From positions 1-26,018 of IMG/VR virus record IMGVR_UViG_3300046457_000179: 26,018 bases of DNA; one strand, 5' to 3'. The position numbers and the translations under genes are program-made. Numbering within the stretch: position 1 is the first letter of the stretch; each line of letters begins with the position of its first letter. The DNA is from a virus. The notes beneath the pieces were generated by a model. The model was not told where the DNA came from. It ran no database searches and saw only the letters and a list, made by a program, of their open reading frames with translations. This document shows, one piece after another, positions 14,072-19,846 of the stretch.

Positions 14072-14473
14072 ATGAATTGGGAAGCTTTTTATAAATTTGG
14101 AGCGACAAGTACAGGTGCTGTTGTAGGTTATTTGTTCGGGGGGTGGTCAGCATTGCTGCAAGTCTTAGTTGTCTTTGTCATCATTGATTATTTAAGCGGA
14201 TTATTAGCAAGTGGTGTGGAAGGCAAGCTAAGCTCAAAAATTGGCTTTAAAGGGATTGCAAAAAAGATCATGATTTTTTGTTTAGTGGCAGCTGGTCATT
14301 TAGTGGATAAAGCGGTGGGGCAGGGGCACCTGATCGGTGATTCGATTATATTTTTCTACCTAGGGAACGAGTTACTTAGTATTTTAGAAAATGCCGGCAG
14401 AACAGGATTACCGGTGCCGGATCAGATTAAAAATGCGGTAGATATTTTAAAAGGAAAAGGAGAGGGTAAATAA
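14072..14473 (+). CDS. Holin (phage_holin_4 / Cph1-like family)
   Basis: A 133-residue membrane protein with GAGGAGGTAGACG before ATG 14072. It shows three or four hydrophobic segments: residues about 8-24 ('GATSTGAVVGYLFGGW'), 27-47 ('LLQVLVVFVIIDYLSGLLAS'), 68-85 and 90-108. The pattern 'DYLSGLLA' with 'SSKIGFKGIAKKI' and 'FYLGNELLSILENA' is typical of the toxin-secretion/phage lysis holin family (PF05105). It forms membrane lesions that release the amidase. Its stop overlaps the amidase start (TAATG), the standard lysis-cassette coupling. Confidence 0.9.
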   Translation: MNWEAFYKFGATSTGAVVGYLFGGWSALLQVLVVFVIIDYLSGLLASGVEGKLSSKIGFKGIAKKIMIFCLVAAGHLVDKAVGQGHLIGDSIIFFYLGNELLSILENAGRTGLPVPDQIKNAVDILKGKGEGK

Positions 14474-15159
14474 TGACAAAAATTATCGTATTAGATCCAG
14501 GCCATGGTGGCAAAGACTCTGGAGCAGTTGGGTTAAACTTAAAAGAAAAAGACTTAACGTTATCCATCGTCAGAAAAATAGGCAAACTATTGGGCGAATA
14601 TGAAGGTGTCAAGGTACTTTACACTCGGACAGATGATCGTTTTCTCGAATTAGCCGAACGGGCCGACTTAGCAAACAAAGCAGCTGCGGATTACTTCTGT
14701 TCCGTCCACATTAATGCAACTCCATCTGGCACAGGATTTGAAACCTATGTTTATACGGATGCCAGCTCCAAGTCAGTCGCTTATCAAAATGTGATTCATC
14801 CAGAGATATATAAGGCATTAGGCAAAGTAAAGGATCGTGGAAAGAAACGGGCCAATTATGCGGTGCTACGTCATACAGATATGCCGGCCATCCTCACCGA
14901 AAACTTATTTATCGATAATGCAGCTGATAATCAATTGCTTAAGCAAGAAGCATTTATCGATAAAGTCGCCCAAGGGCATGTTGATGGGTTCAGCAAAGCC
15001 TTTGGATTAAAAAAGAAGCCAGAACCAAAAGTGGAAGCTAAGCCAGCATCAAAGACCATTTACCGAGTACAAGTCGGAGCTTATGCCGACAAGAAGAATG
15101 CAGAGGCTTTAGTCGCAGAATTAAAGAAAAAAGGCTATGCATCCATAATTGCTGAGTAA
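14473..15159 (+). CDS. N-acetylmuramoyl-L-alanine amidase (endolysin)
   Basis: A 228-residue endolysin. Residues 1-180 form an Amidase_3 domain with the zinc ligands and catalytic residues in their usual contexts: His11 in 'LDPGHGGKDSGA', Glu25 in 'LKEKDLTL', His79 in 'CSVHINA' and Glu143 in 'ILTENLFIDN'. A Lys/Pro linker ('KKKPEPKVEAKPAS') leads to a single SPOR-like half repeat ('YRVQVGAYADKKNAEALVAELKKKGYASII') that ends at the stop codon. CwlC of B. subtilis, from memory, has two such repeats. It cleaves the peptidoglycan amide bond at the end of infection. It is co-translated with the holin and ends at a bidirectional terminator. Confidence 0.92.
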   Translation: MTKIIVLDPGHGGKDSGAVGLNLKEKDLTLSIVRKIGKLLGEYEGVKVLYTRTDDRFLELAERADLANKAAADYFCSVHINATPSGTGFETYVYTDASSKSVAYQNVIHPEIYKALGKVKDRGKKRANYAVLRHTDMPAILTENLFIDNAADNQLLKQEAFIDKVAQGHVDGFSKAFGLKKKPEPKVEAKPASKTIYRVQVGAYADKKNAEALVAELKKKGYASIIAE

Positions 15160-15166
15160 AAAAATT

Positions 15167-15195
15167 AGCCCTTCTCGATTGAGAGGGGCTTTATT
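15167..15195 (+). terminator. Bidirectional terminator between amidase and minus-strand gene
   Basis: A 10-bp stem (15167-15176 with 15181-15190), loop GATT, with a T-rich tail on the plus strand and an A run (15157-15164) that is a U-tract for the minus strand. It serves both convergent genes. Confidence 0.85.
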
Positions 15196-15196
15196 T

Positions 15197-15856
15197 TTAT
15201 TTGAATTTTAGAGTAAACAATAACTCAGGACCTAAATCATTGTAATTAGAATCAAAAGCACCATCAATGTTCATTTGTATTGATTTTACAGAGTCTAAGT
15301 TACTGTTTTTTACCGCTAATATTATTTTCCCTGACTTTACCGTATTTCCTAAAAATTTACCATCCACATCTGAGTCCCCAGCCCACTCAATTTGTTCTCC
15401 AGTGTTTAAAGCAAATTTCCCTTGACCTGGATACCATTCAACTATTTTAGAAGAAGTATTTTGTACTTTAACATCCAGAACAATCACTTTGCCGGATGTT
15501 GAATAGTCATAGTTTTTAAAAGATGGATCTACAGTTACTTTACTTATGGTCAATTTCAGTGGACCGGATGTTTTGACTACATTCACATTATAATATTTAA
15601 CTTTCGATGGAGCCTTATATCCCTTCGAAGTAACAGTATATTTATTTTTCTTTTTGTCATACGTGACTTTTCCACCAAACCAAGAGACAGCATCTTTCAA
15701 AGGTACATACGCCTTTTTATTAATAATTTTTACGCTCACTTTTTTAGACTTTCCATTAAACCACACTGATACTTTAGGAGCTGCTAAAACTCCCAAACTG
15801 AATGAGAAAAATAATGATAATGCAATTAACCCTGAAAATATTGATCTTTTCTTCAA
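15197..15856 (-). CDS. Secreted protein with copper-amine-oxidase-N-like domain
   Basis: A 219-residue protein from TTG at 15854-15856, chosen because GGGGGA lies seven bases upstream. A longer frame to 15940 would run through the promoter. Residues 1-26 ('MKKRSIFSGLIALSLFFSFSLGVLAA') are a signal peptide without a lipobox. Residues about 28-80 ('KVSVWFNGKSKKV', 'AYVPLKDAVSWFGGKVTYD') look like the copper amine oxidase N-terminal-like domain common in secreted Bacillota proteins. The rest is beta-rich and resembles DUF4352-type immunoglobulin-like modules ('VIVLDVKVQNTSSKIVEW'). It has its own promoter and terminator, so it is probably a lysogeny-expressed cargo gene (inference). Confidence 0.75.
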   Translation of the reverse strand: MKKRSIFSGLIALSLFFSFSLGVLAAPKVSVWFNGKSKKVSVKIINKKAYVPLKDAVSWFGGKVTYDKKKNKYTVTSKGYKAPSKVKYYNVNVVKTSGPLKLTISKVTVDPSFKNYDYSTSGKVIVLDVKVQNTSSKIVEWYPGQGKFALNTGEQIEWAGDSDVDGKFLGNTVKSGKIILAVKNSNLDSVKSIQMNIDGAFDSNYNDLGPELLFTLKFK

Positions 15857-15880
15857 ACTAATTCCCCCAATTATTATTTT

Positions 15881-15909
15881 TATATACTTATATATTTCTA
15901 CAAAATCAA
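15881..15909 (-). promoter_or_regulatory. Promoter of secreted-protein gene
   Basis: On the minus strand TTGATT (15904-15909) and TATATA (15881-15886) are separated by 17 bases, a good sigma-A-type promoter about 25 bases upstream of the TTG start. Confidence 0.6.
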
Positions 15910-15930
15910 TTTTTTTCCTGCACAAATAAA

Positions 15931-15956
15931 AAACCCTCAATTTAAAGGGGGTTTAA
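15931..15956 (-). terminator. Intrinsic terminator (minus strand)
   Basis: On the minus strand AAACCC pairs with GGGTTT across a 12-base A/T-rich loop, followed by T run and ATTTG. It lies directly after the stop of the 15957-16235 gene. Confidence 0.6.
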
Positions 15957-16235
15957 TTATTTTTCACGATAAAGAGTGTACCCATCGCCTTTCACAAATA
16001 GCTCCTTTTCTTCTTCCATTGCATGTTTTAACTTAAATAATGCCATTTCCTGAGCCTGTTCTTTTGTTGATCCATAACAATTCCACACTGTGTATTCCTT
16101 GGTACTTGCAGCTGCCATGTAACAATCCCCTTGTTCGTAAAAATCAATGACAATGTACCTTCCATCCTTAGTAATCACTTTGCTGCCTCTTAATAATAAG
16201 CGAATGGTATGTATCCAAAATCCAAAACGACTCAT
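15957..16235 (-). CDS. Hypothetical protein
   Basis: A 92-residue product if started at ATG 16233-16235, where TAGGGGCG lies six bases upstream. An in-frame ATG at 16301 has no ribosome binding site and is rejected. It starts 'MSRFGFWIHTIRLLLRGSKVITKDGRYIVIDFYEQGDCYMAAAS' and contains 'EYTVWNCYGSTKEQAQEMALFKLKHAME' and two well-separated cysteines. The composition suggests a small soluble alpha/beta protein. No family is recognised. It sits alone between two minus-strand terminators, so it needs its own promoter in 16236-16312, where I see no clear one. Confidence 0.6.
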   Translation of the reverse strand: MSRFGFWIHTIRLLLRGSKVITKDGRYIVIDFYEQGDCYMAAASTKEYTVWNCYGSTKEQAQEMALFKLKHAMEEEKELFVKGDGYTLYREK

Positions 16236-16312
16236 ATAGCACGCCCCTAATATGTTGATACTTGTTGTATTAGATAAAAGTTGGAAATACCCTTGTGACA
16301 TTTAGGTGAAAT

Positions 16313-16338
16313 AAAAAAGCCACTCAAAATTGAGGAGC
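16313..16338 (-). terminator. Intrinsic terminator of the Xre-Pmp3 operon
   Basis: On the minus strand a 9-bp stem with one mismatch (16330-16338 with 16319-16327) and a two-base loop is followed by six T. It begins directly after the stop of the 16339-16587 gene. Confidence 0.65.
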
Positions 16339-16587
16339 TTAAAAAGGCAAATTATCATCCATCGATTTATTCCATTCTTGGTGCTCCAATTCTTTCACCA
16401 GCTGCGTGATATCATGATCTCCATCCACAATCACTTTTTCTAGCTGTACATGTTGAGACAATTCTTTCTTGATCCGCTTCCAAAATTCTAGGGCCACTTT
16501 TTCAGGCTTTCGACCTCTCAGCGGGAAGTTACCCTTTTGTAATGCTCTGCTGTCGGATTTGTAATGGATCTCAATTGTTACATTCAT
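16339..16587 (-). CDS. Hypothetical protein
   Basis: An 82-residue protein that follows the Pmp3-type gene at one base distance, so it belongs to the same operon. It starts 'MNVTIEIHYKSDSRALQKGNFPLRGRKPEKVALEFWKRIKKEL' and ends 'NKSMDDNLPF'. The N-terminal strand plus 'GRKPEKVALEFWKRIK' helix is similar to a family of small phage/Bacillus proteins whose role I do not know. The acidic tail with terminal 'DDNLPF' resembles the single-stranded DNA-binding protein tail (acidic with terminal aromatic), which is a weak hint only. No membrane or metal motif is visible. Confidence 0.6.
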   Translation of the reverse strand: MNVTIEIHYKSDSRALQKGNFPLRGRKPEKVALEFWKRIKKELSQHVQLEKVIVDGDHDITQLVKELEHQEWNKSMDDNLPF

Positions 16588-16588
16588 T

Positions 16589-16822
16589 TTACTTTAATCC
16601 TTTTCTTAAAACCTTCGTATTCGGCTCATTTGCCCTTCTAATGGCCTGTTCCATTTCATTAATCCGTCTTTCGGAGTTCCCCTTATGAACTAACACACAA
16701 GCGTGCACAACACCTGGTAGCCATCCTATTAAAGTTAACAGGCAATTTAAAAGGAAATGAAGAAACTTACCTTTGAATAGTGGCACCAGTGGTGGGAATA
16801 AAACGGCTAATACGTACATCAT
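16589..16822 (-). CDS. YqaE/Pmp3 family membrane protein
   Basis: A 77-residue protein with the Pmp3 (PF01679) pattern: 'YVLAVLFPPLVPLFKGKFLHFLLNCLLTLIGWLPGVVHACVLV'. Its markers are 'PPL', the 'N.LLT..GW.PG..HA' turn and two membrane helices (about 3-16 and 21-46). The family is known as small stress-linked membrane proteins in bacteria and fungi. A role inside a phage is not established. The C terminus is extended by a soluble charged tail ('ERRINEMEQAIRRANE'). It is flanked by an Xre regulator upstream (20 bases away) and a hypothetical gene downstream. The operon could be lysogenic-conversion cargo (inference). Confidence 0.82.
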   Translation of the reverse strand: MMYVLAVLFPPLVPLFKGKFLHFLLNCLLTLIGWLPGVVHACVLVHKGNSERRINEMEQAIRRANEPNTKVLRKGLK

Positions 16823-16842
16823 TATTACTTTCCTCCTATTAA

Positions 16843-17040
16843 TTATTCTTCTCCGTTAATTAACTGATCCACTGAAATCGAAAGAGCCTTAGCAATAATA
16901 TCAGCTGCTCTTAGATCAGGCTGAGTTTTATTCTGTCTCCATTTCGAAAATGTTGTTTCTGAAACTCCACATAACTTTGCTATATGTTTATTTTTTAATC
17001 CTCTTTTCTCCATCCAATAATCTAATTTATTCTCAAACAT
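16843..17040 (-). CDS. Xre family transcriptional regulator
   Basis: A 65-residue protein that is essentially one helix-turn-helix of the Cro/C1 type: 'LDYWMEKRGLKNKHIAKLCGVSETTFSKWRQNKTQPDLRAADIIAKALSISVDQL'. The recognition helix is around 'SETTFSKWRQ'. GGAGG lies on the minus strand just before its ATG. It is first in a minus-strand operon with the Pmp3 gene, and divergent from the zinc-ribbon/FtsK operon. A 10-bp inverted repeat at 17097-17128 overlaps the divergent promoter, so it probably represses that promoter or its own (inference). It is the third Xre-type gene in the window and distinct from the main immunity genes. Confidence 0.88.
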   Translation of the reverse strand: MFENKLDYWMEKRGLKNKHIAKLCGVSETTFSKWRQNKTQPDLRAADIIAKALSISVDQLINGEE

Positions 17041-17096
17041 ATGTAATTATCCTCCAGTCCACTTACTATTCCACAAAAATAGTAGGAAATCCTTTT

Positions 17097-17128
17097 AAGA
17101 AAAGTTTGATAAAAATTTAACTTTTCTT
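17097..17128. promoter_or_regulatory. 10-bp inverted repeat, candidate operator
   Basis: AAGAAAAGTT (17097-17106) and AACTTTTCTT (17119-17128) are perfect inverted repeats 12 bases apart. The right arm ends on the first base of a TTGACG -35 element. It is a likely binding site for the divergent Xre regulator. Confidence 0.55.
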
Positions 17129-17156
17129 TGACGGACAGGCAATATCACTGGAATAT
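17128..17156 (+). promoter_or_regulatory. Promoter candidate for the FtsK operon
   Basis: TTGACG (17128-17133) and GAATAT (17151-17156) are 17 bases apart. The -35 is near consensus, the -10 weaker. It points toward the zinc-ribbon/FtsK genes, about 250 bases before the first start codon. Confidence 0.45.
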
Positions 17157-17402
17157 GGGCATAGGCTATTAACACGAAATCAAAACAGTAGGAAAAGAGA
17201 GGAGACTCATTATCATCTGTTTTTGTTTTCACTTTCAAAACAGTTTCAAATATGTAAGGTAATTGCACTTGTACAGGTAGAAAAGCAATAAGAAAAGAAA
17301 AAATAAAATTTGTTAAGGAACGGAGTGATGAGGAACGAAGAATGGAGTGACGGCCGAGGGAGGCAAAGACAATTCTGAAAATTCTTAGGCGGTGAGAAAA
17401 TT

Positions 17403-17519
17403 ATGAATATGGAATTTTGTGAAAACTGTGGATGCCAAAAAGATGAGGATCACATGTATAAACGGTTTTGTGAAGATTGCTTGGAAGACTGGGCAGAAGA
17501 AAATGGAGTGTATTTATAA
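17403..17519 (+). CDS. Small zinc-ribbon protein
   Basis: A 38-residue protein from ATG 17403 (GGCGGTGAG upstream). It carries 'CENCGCQKDEDHM' and 'FCEDCLEDWAE', a C-x2-C...C-x2-C arrangement that can bind one zinc ion. It is similar in plan to the protein at 17715-17831 (both read '.C..CG' then 'CEDC..D.E'), so the two look like paralogues. It opens the FtsK-type operon. Its function is unknown. Such minute zinc-ribbon proteins in phages are often called regulators or hypothetical. The 14-base gap to the next gene supports co-expression. Confidence 0.7.
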   Translation: MNMEFCENCGCQKDEDHMYKRFCEDCLEDWAEENGVYL

Positions 17520-17532
17520 AGGGGGAAGAAGG

Positions 17533-17718
17533 ATGTTCTCAGGAGGATTATTGCTTTCAGCTGGAGCAACTATTGTGGTGGCACTCGTGGAAAAAGCCTT
17601 AGACGACACTGGAATACATTGGCTAGGTACAGTATTAAAAATTGCGGTACCGCTAGCAGGCATGGCATTAGGTGTTTATTTTCTACAAACAAATCCTATC
17701 GTGGGGTGGTTAAAATGA
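17533..17718 (+). CDS. Small two-helix membrane protein
   Basis: A 61-residue protein from ATG 17533, chosen because AAAGGGGGAAG lies before it and an upstream in-frame ATG lacks one. Two hydrophobic segments are visible: residues about 4-20 ('GGLLLSAGATIVVALV') and 33-53 ('LGTVLKIAVPLAGMALGVYFL'). The stop overlaps the ATG of the next gene by four bases. It lies between two zinc-ribbon genes and before the FtsK gene, so it might anchor or assist the translocase at the membrane (inference). No family is recognised. Confidence 0.68.
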   Translation: MFSGGLLLSAGATIVVALVEKALDDTGIHWLGTVLKIAVPLAGMALGVYFLQTNPIVGWLK

Positions 17719-17831
17719 TTTACGAGATGGATGATAGACAGTGTTTAGAATGCGGAGAACATTATTTTGCTTACGATGATGGAATTGGATACTACTATTG
17801 TGAAGATTGTCGGGAAGATAGAGAATGGTGA
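17715..17831 (+). CDS. Small zinc-ribbon protein, second copy
   Basis: A 38-residue protein from ATG 17715. It has 'CLECGEHYFAYDDG' and 'YYCEDCREDREW', again C-x2-C...C-x2-C, with the same 'CEDC' second half as the protein at 17403. GTGGGGTGG lies six bases upstream. The gene overlaps both neighbours (ATGA with the membrane protein, 7 bases with the FtsK gene), a strong sign of one translationally coupled operon. It may be a nucleic-acid-binding cofactor of the translocase or a regulator. This is speculative. Confidence 0.72.
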   Translation: MIYEMDDRQCLECGEHYFAYDDGIGYYYCEDCREDREW

Positions 17832-19006
17832 ATTTTATCCAAAAAATCAAGGCACGTCAAAAACTCATAAAAGCATTCAAGGAAAGTGGTATCTACAAAA
17901 CCATTGGCAGTGATGAAAGAAAAATATTTCCTAAAATCCACAATATTCCTTCTTCTAAATACAACTACTACACATTCTCACTTCCAAATGGCATTGATCC
18001 CAAACTGTTAAAGAAGAAATTCTACGTGTTCCAACAAATATTCGGAGATGGCGTTTATCTAGATGGAGATTTTAAAAAATTCACATTGACCGTCAAAGAG
18101 AGTAAAAAAATTCCTGAAGTAAATTACGACTATCCTAAACTGCTTGAGATAATTCAAAAGGAAAAAATAATACTACCCATTGTTTGTGGCGTGGATGAAA
18201 CAGAGAAAATCAGGATCTACGATGCTACGAATAGCCCTAACCTATTGATATTCGGAGAACCTGGCAGTGGCAAGAGTTCCATCTTACATGTGATTTTGGC
18301 AACCTTGATTCAATGCTATACACCTTCACAAATTGAATTTTATCTAGCAGATTTTAAGATGAGTGAATTGAACCTTTATGAAGGAGTGGAGCATGTAAAA
18401 AGTATCAGCTATCTGACCAAGGATTTTGCACCAGCACTAACTCATTTGAAAAAGGAATTAACGAAGCGCGGCCAGTTATTAAAGGACAATAAAGTAAGGC
18501 ATATCAATAAGCTACCAGACGCTAAAAAACCACCTTATATTGTTCTTTGTGTGGATGAATTTGTAATGATTAAGGACGATGATATCATGACAGATTTGCT
18601 CCAAATTGCAAGCCTTGGAAGGGCATACGGTATTTACTTAATCCTATCCATGCAGCGGCCGAGTCATAAGATTCTTTCCACAGATGTTAGGGGGTTGTTA
18701 TCGATAAGAATGGGATTTAGAACGGTAGATAAACGAAATGCCATGATTGGGGAGACACCTGGCAGTGAAAAAATAAGCAAGGATCAACCAGGTACATTTT
18801 TATTGAACCTTGATGAGTTAGCAGAATTACGAGCTCCATTTTTAAATGAGGATAAAACAGATAAGATTCTTAAGCCGTACAAAAAAGCTGATTGGAAAAA
18901 TCACAACTATAAAAAACAACCATCAGAGAAAAAGGGTCAGGTTCAGGATGAACCAGAGATAGTTACTGAAAAGGATGTGTTTGCCGATGTCATTGACCAA
19001 TCGTGA
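17825..19006 (+). CDS. FtsK/SpoIIIE-type DNA translocase
   Basis: A 393-residue ATPase. The N-terminal about 110 residues are unrecognised ('FYVFQQIFGDGVYLDGDF'). The motor domain has Walker A 'GEPGSGKSS' (residues 144-152), Walker B 'YIVLCVDEF' (238-246) with Asp244-Glu245, and 'LSMQRPSHKILSTDVRGLLSIRMGFR' (sensor/arginine region), all as in FtsK/SpoIIIE and conjugation proteins. There is no large membrane domain, so it is a soluble translocase, similar to the plasmid/ICE YdcQ group and to the FtsK gene of B. cereus-group phages. The 3' end overlaps the replication-relaxation gene. Paired with that gene, it may act in plasmid-like DNA handling or segregation (inference). Confidence 0.9.
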   Translation: MVNFIQKIKARQKLIKAFKESGIYKTIGSDERKIFPKIHNIPSSKYNYYTFSLPNGIDPKLLKKKFYVFQQIFGDGVYLDGDFKKFTLTVKESKKIPEVNYDYPKLLEIIQKEKIILPIVCGVDETEKIRIYDATNSPNLLIFGEPGSGKSSILHVILATLIQCYTPSQIEFYLADFKMSELNLYEGVEHVKSISYLTKDFAPALTHLKKELTKRGQLLKDNKVRHINKLPDAKKPPYIVLCVDEFVMIKDDDIMTDLLQIASLGRAYGIYLILSMQRPSHKILSTDVRGLLSIRMGFRTVDKRNAMIGETPGSEKISKDQPGTFLLNLDELAELRAPFLNEDKTDKILKPYKKADWKNHNYKKQPSEKKGQVQDEPEIVTEKDVFADVIDQS

Positions 19007-19625
19007 CAAAGCGATAATCAAGAATCTTAATAAGTTTCGGGTGATGGATAGGGATAGTATCGCAGATCTGCATTTCTCTAACTTAAAAAATCCTAATTAC
19101 GCTGCTAACAATGTACTTTTAAGATTGTTACGTGATGGTCATATCCAGCGATCTACAGCCTTCATTCCATACTGCTATTTCGGACCGGATGTGGAAATAA
19201 AGAAGAATTCACAAAAGATTGGTCATTTTTTAGCAATCGTTAATGTCTATAAGGAATTAAATCAGCTGGGGAGTCTGGGAACATTCTTAGTCGAACCTAA
19301 ATATGGGAAAAAAGGTGATTGCGCGGAACCAGATATTTTCTGCCAATATCGCCGGACTAACTTCTTTGTGGAGGTCCAGCGAACAGTTTACTCAAATAAG
19401 CTAATCGAAGAAAAATTAGATAGATATGTCGATTTATATAATTCGGGAATCATGGCAGCTCCCTTTCCACATTTGCTTATTCTCTCTGATCAGCGTTATG
19501 CCATCGATAGTCAGTATCCTTTTAAGATATTCCAGTCAGACAGTTTTACTAATTTTGTAAAGAGTCTAACCAGAGAAGAAACGGTAAAAAAGGAAAATCA
19601 GCAAGTACAAATTAAAATCGGATAA
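18987..19625 (+). CDS. Replication-relaxation family protein
   Basis: A 212-residue protein from ATG 18987 within the end of the FtsK gene (20-base overlap). The N terminus 'RDKAIIKNLNKFRVMDRDSIADLHFSNLKNPNYAANNVLLRLLRDGHIQR' is the winged-helix part of PF13814 (replication-relaxation). The central 'EPDIFCQYRRTNFFVEVQRTVYSNKLIEEKLDRYVDLY' resembles the restriction-fold core (E..D..., E.Q) of that family. In plasmids these proteins are linked to relaxation or replication; how they act in phages is unknown to me. It is co-transcribed with the FtsK gene and followed by a small zinc-ribbon gene. Confidence 0.8.
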   Translation: MSLTNRDKAIIKNLNKFRVMDRDSIADLHFSNLKNPNYAANNVLLRLLRDGHIQRSTAFIPYCYFGPDVEIKKNSQKIGHFLAIVNVYKELNQLGSLGTFLVEPKYGKKGDCAEPDIFCQYRRTNFFVEVQRTVYSNKLIEEKLDRYVDLYNSGIMAAPFPHLLILSDQRYAIDSQYPFKIFQSDSFTNFVKSLTREETVKKENQQVQIKIG

Positions 19626-19647
19626 AAACTCCAAGGAGGTGATATAG

Positions 19648-19779
19648 ATGTTTAAAGTGAAAGTTGAAGAAATTTCATATAAGCTATGTCAGAAATGTGG
19701 AGTACACAGAAAGCCTGAAGCTTTTAAAGTTAAGGGGAAAAACAGAAAAGCTTGTAGCAATTGTAGAGGGAATAAATAG
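19648..19779 (+). CDS. Small zinc-ribbon protein, third copy
   Basis: A 43-residue protein from ATG 19648, with a strong AAGGAGGTGATATAG upstream. It contains 'LCQKCGVHRKPEAF' and 'KACSNCRGNK', a C-x2-C...C-x2-C zinc ribbon with a basic surface. It is more basic than the two ribbon proteins at the start of the operon and probably contacts nucleic acid (inference). It is the last gene before a strong terminator shared with the convergent integrase gene. Confidence 0.72.
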   Translation: MFKVKVEEISYKLCQKCGVHRKPEAFKVKGKNRKACSNCRGNK

Positions 19780-19790
19780 TTTTGAATATT

Positions 19791-19846
19791 AAACTCCTTT
19801 GTTAGCAATCGGGACCCCGAGCGACAACAAAGGAGTTTATTTTTTA
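19791..19846. terminator. Strong bidirectional terminator between zinc-ribbon and integrase genes
   Basis: AAACTCCTTTGTT (19791-19803) pairs perfectly with AACAAAGGAGTTT (19826-19838), a 13-bp stem. A nested CGGG/CCCG helix sits in the 22-base loop, and ATTTTTT follows. On the minus strand the AATA at the end is less T-rich. The dyad also raises the question of an integrase attP, see findings. Confidence 0.8.

Larger units (their letters stand above)
17041..17402. other. Intergenic control region between divergent operons
   Basis: This 362-base stretch holds no gene. From left to right are an inverted repeat TACTAT/ATAGTA (17064-17084), the 10-bp inverted repeat at 17097-17128, a plus-strand promoter candidate (17128-17156) and a purine-rich segment. 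In that segment GGAACG (17317, 17332) and GGAGTGA (17322, 17344) each recur. A 17-codon reading frame in the purine-rich part is not convincing. Confidence 0.6.

Noticed and set aside
16339-16587. Single-stranded DNA-binding protein
   Set aside because: Only the acidic tail 'DDNLPF' hints at it; the rest lacks an OB-fold pattern and is too short.
17325-17380. Short 17-codon frame in the FtsK operon leader
   Set aside because: Low-complexity composition and no support beyond a weak ribosome binding site.
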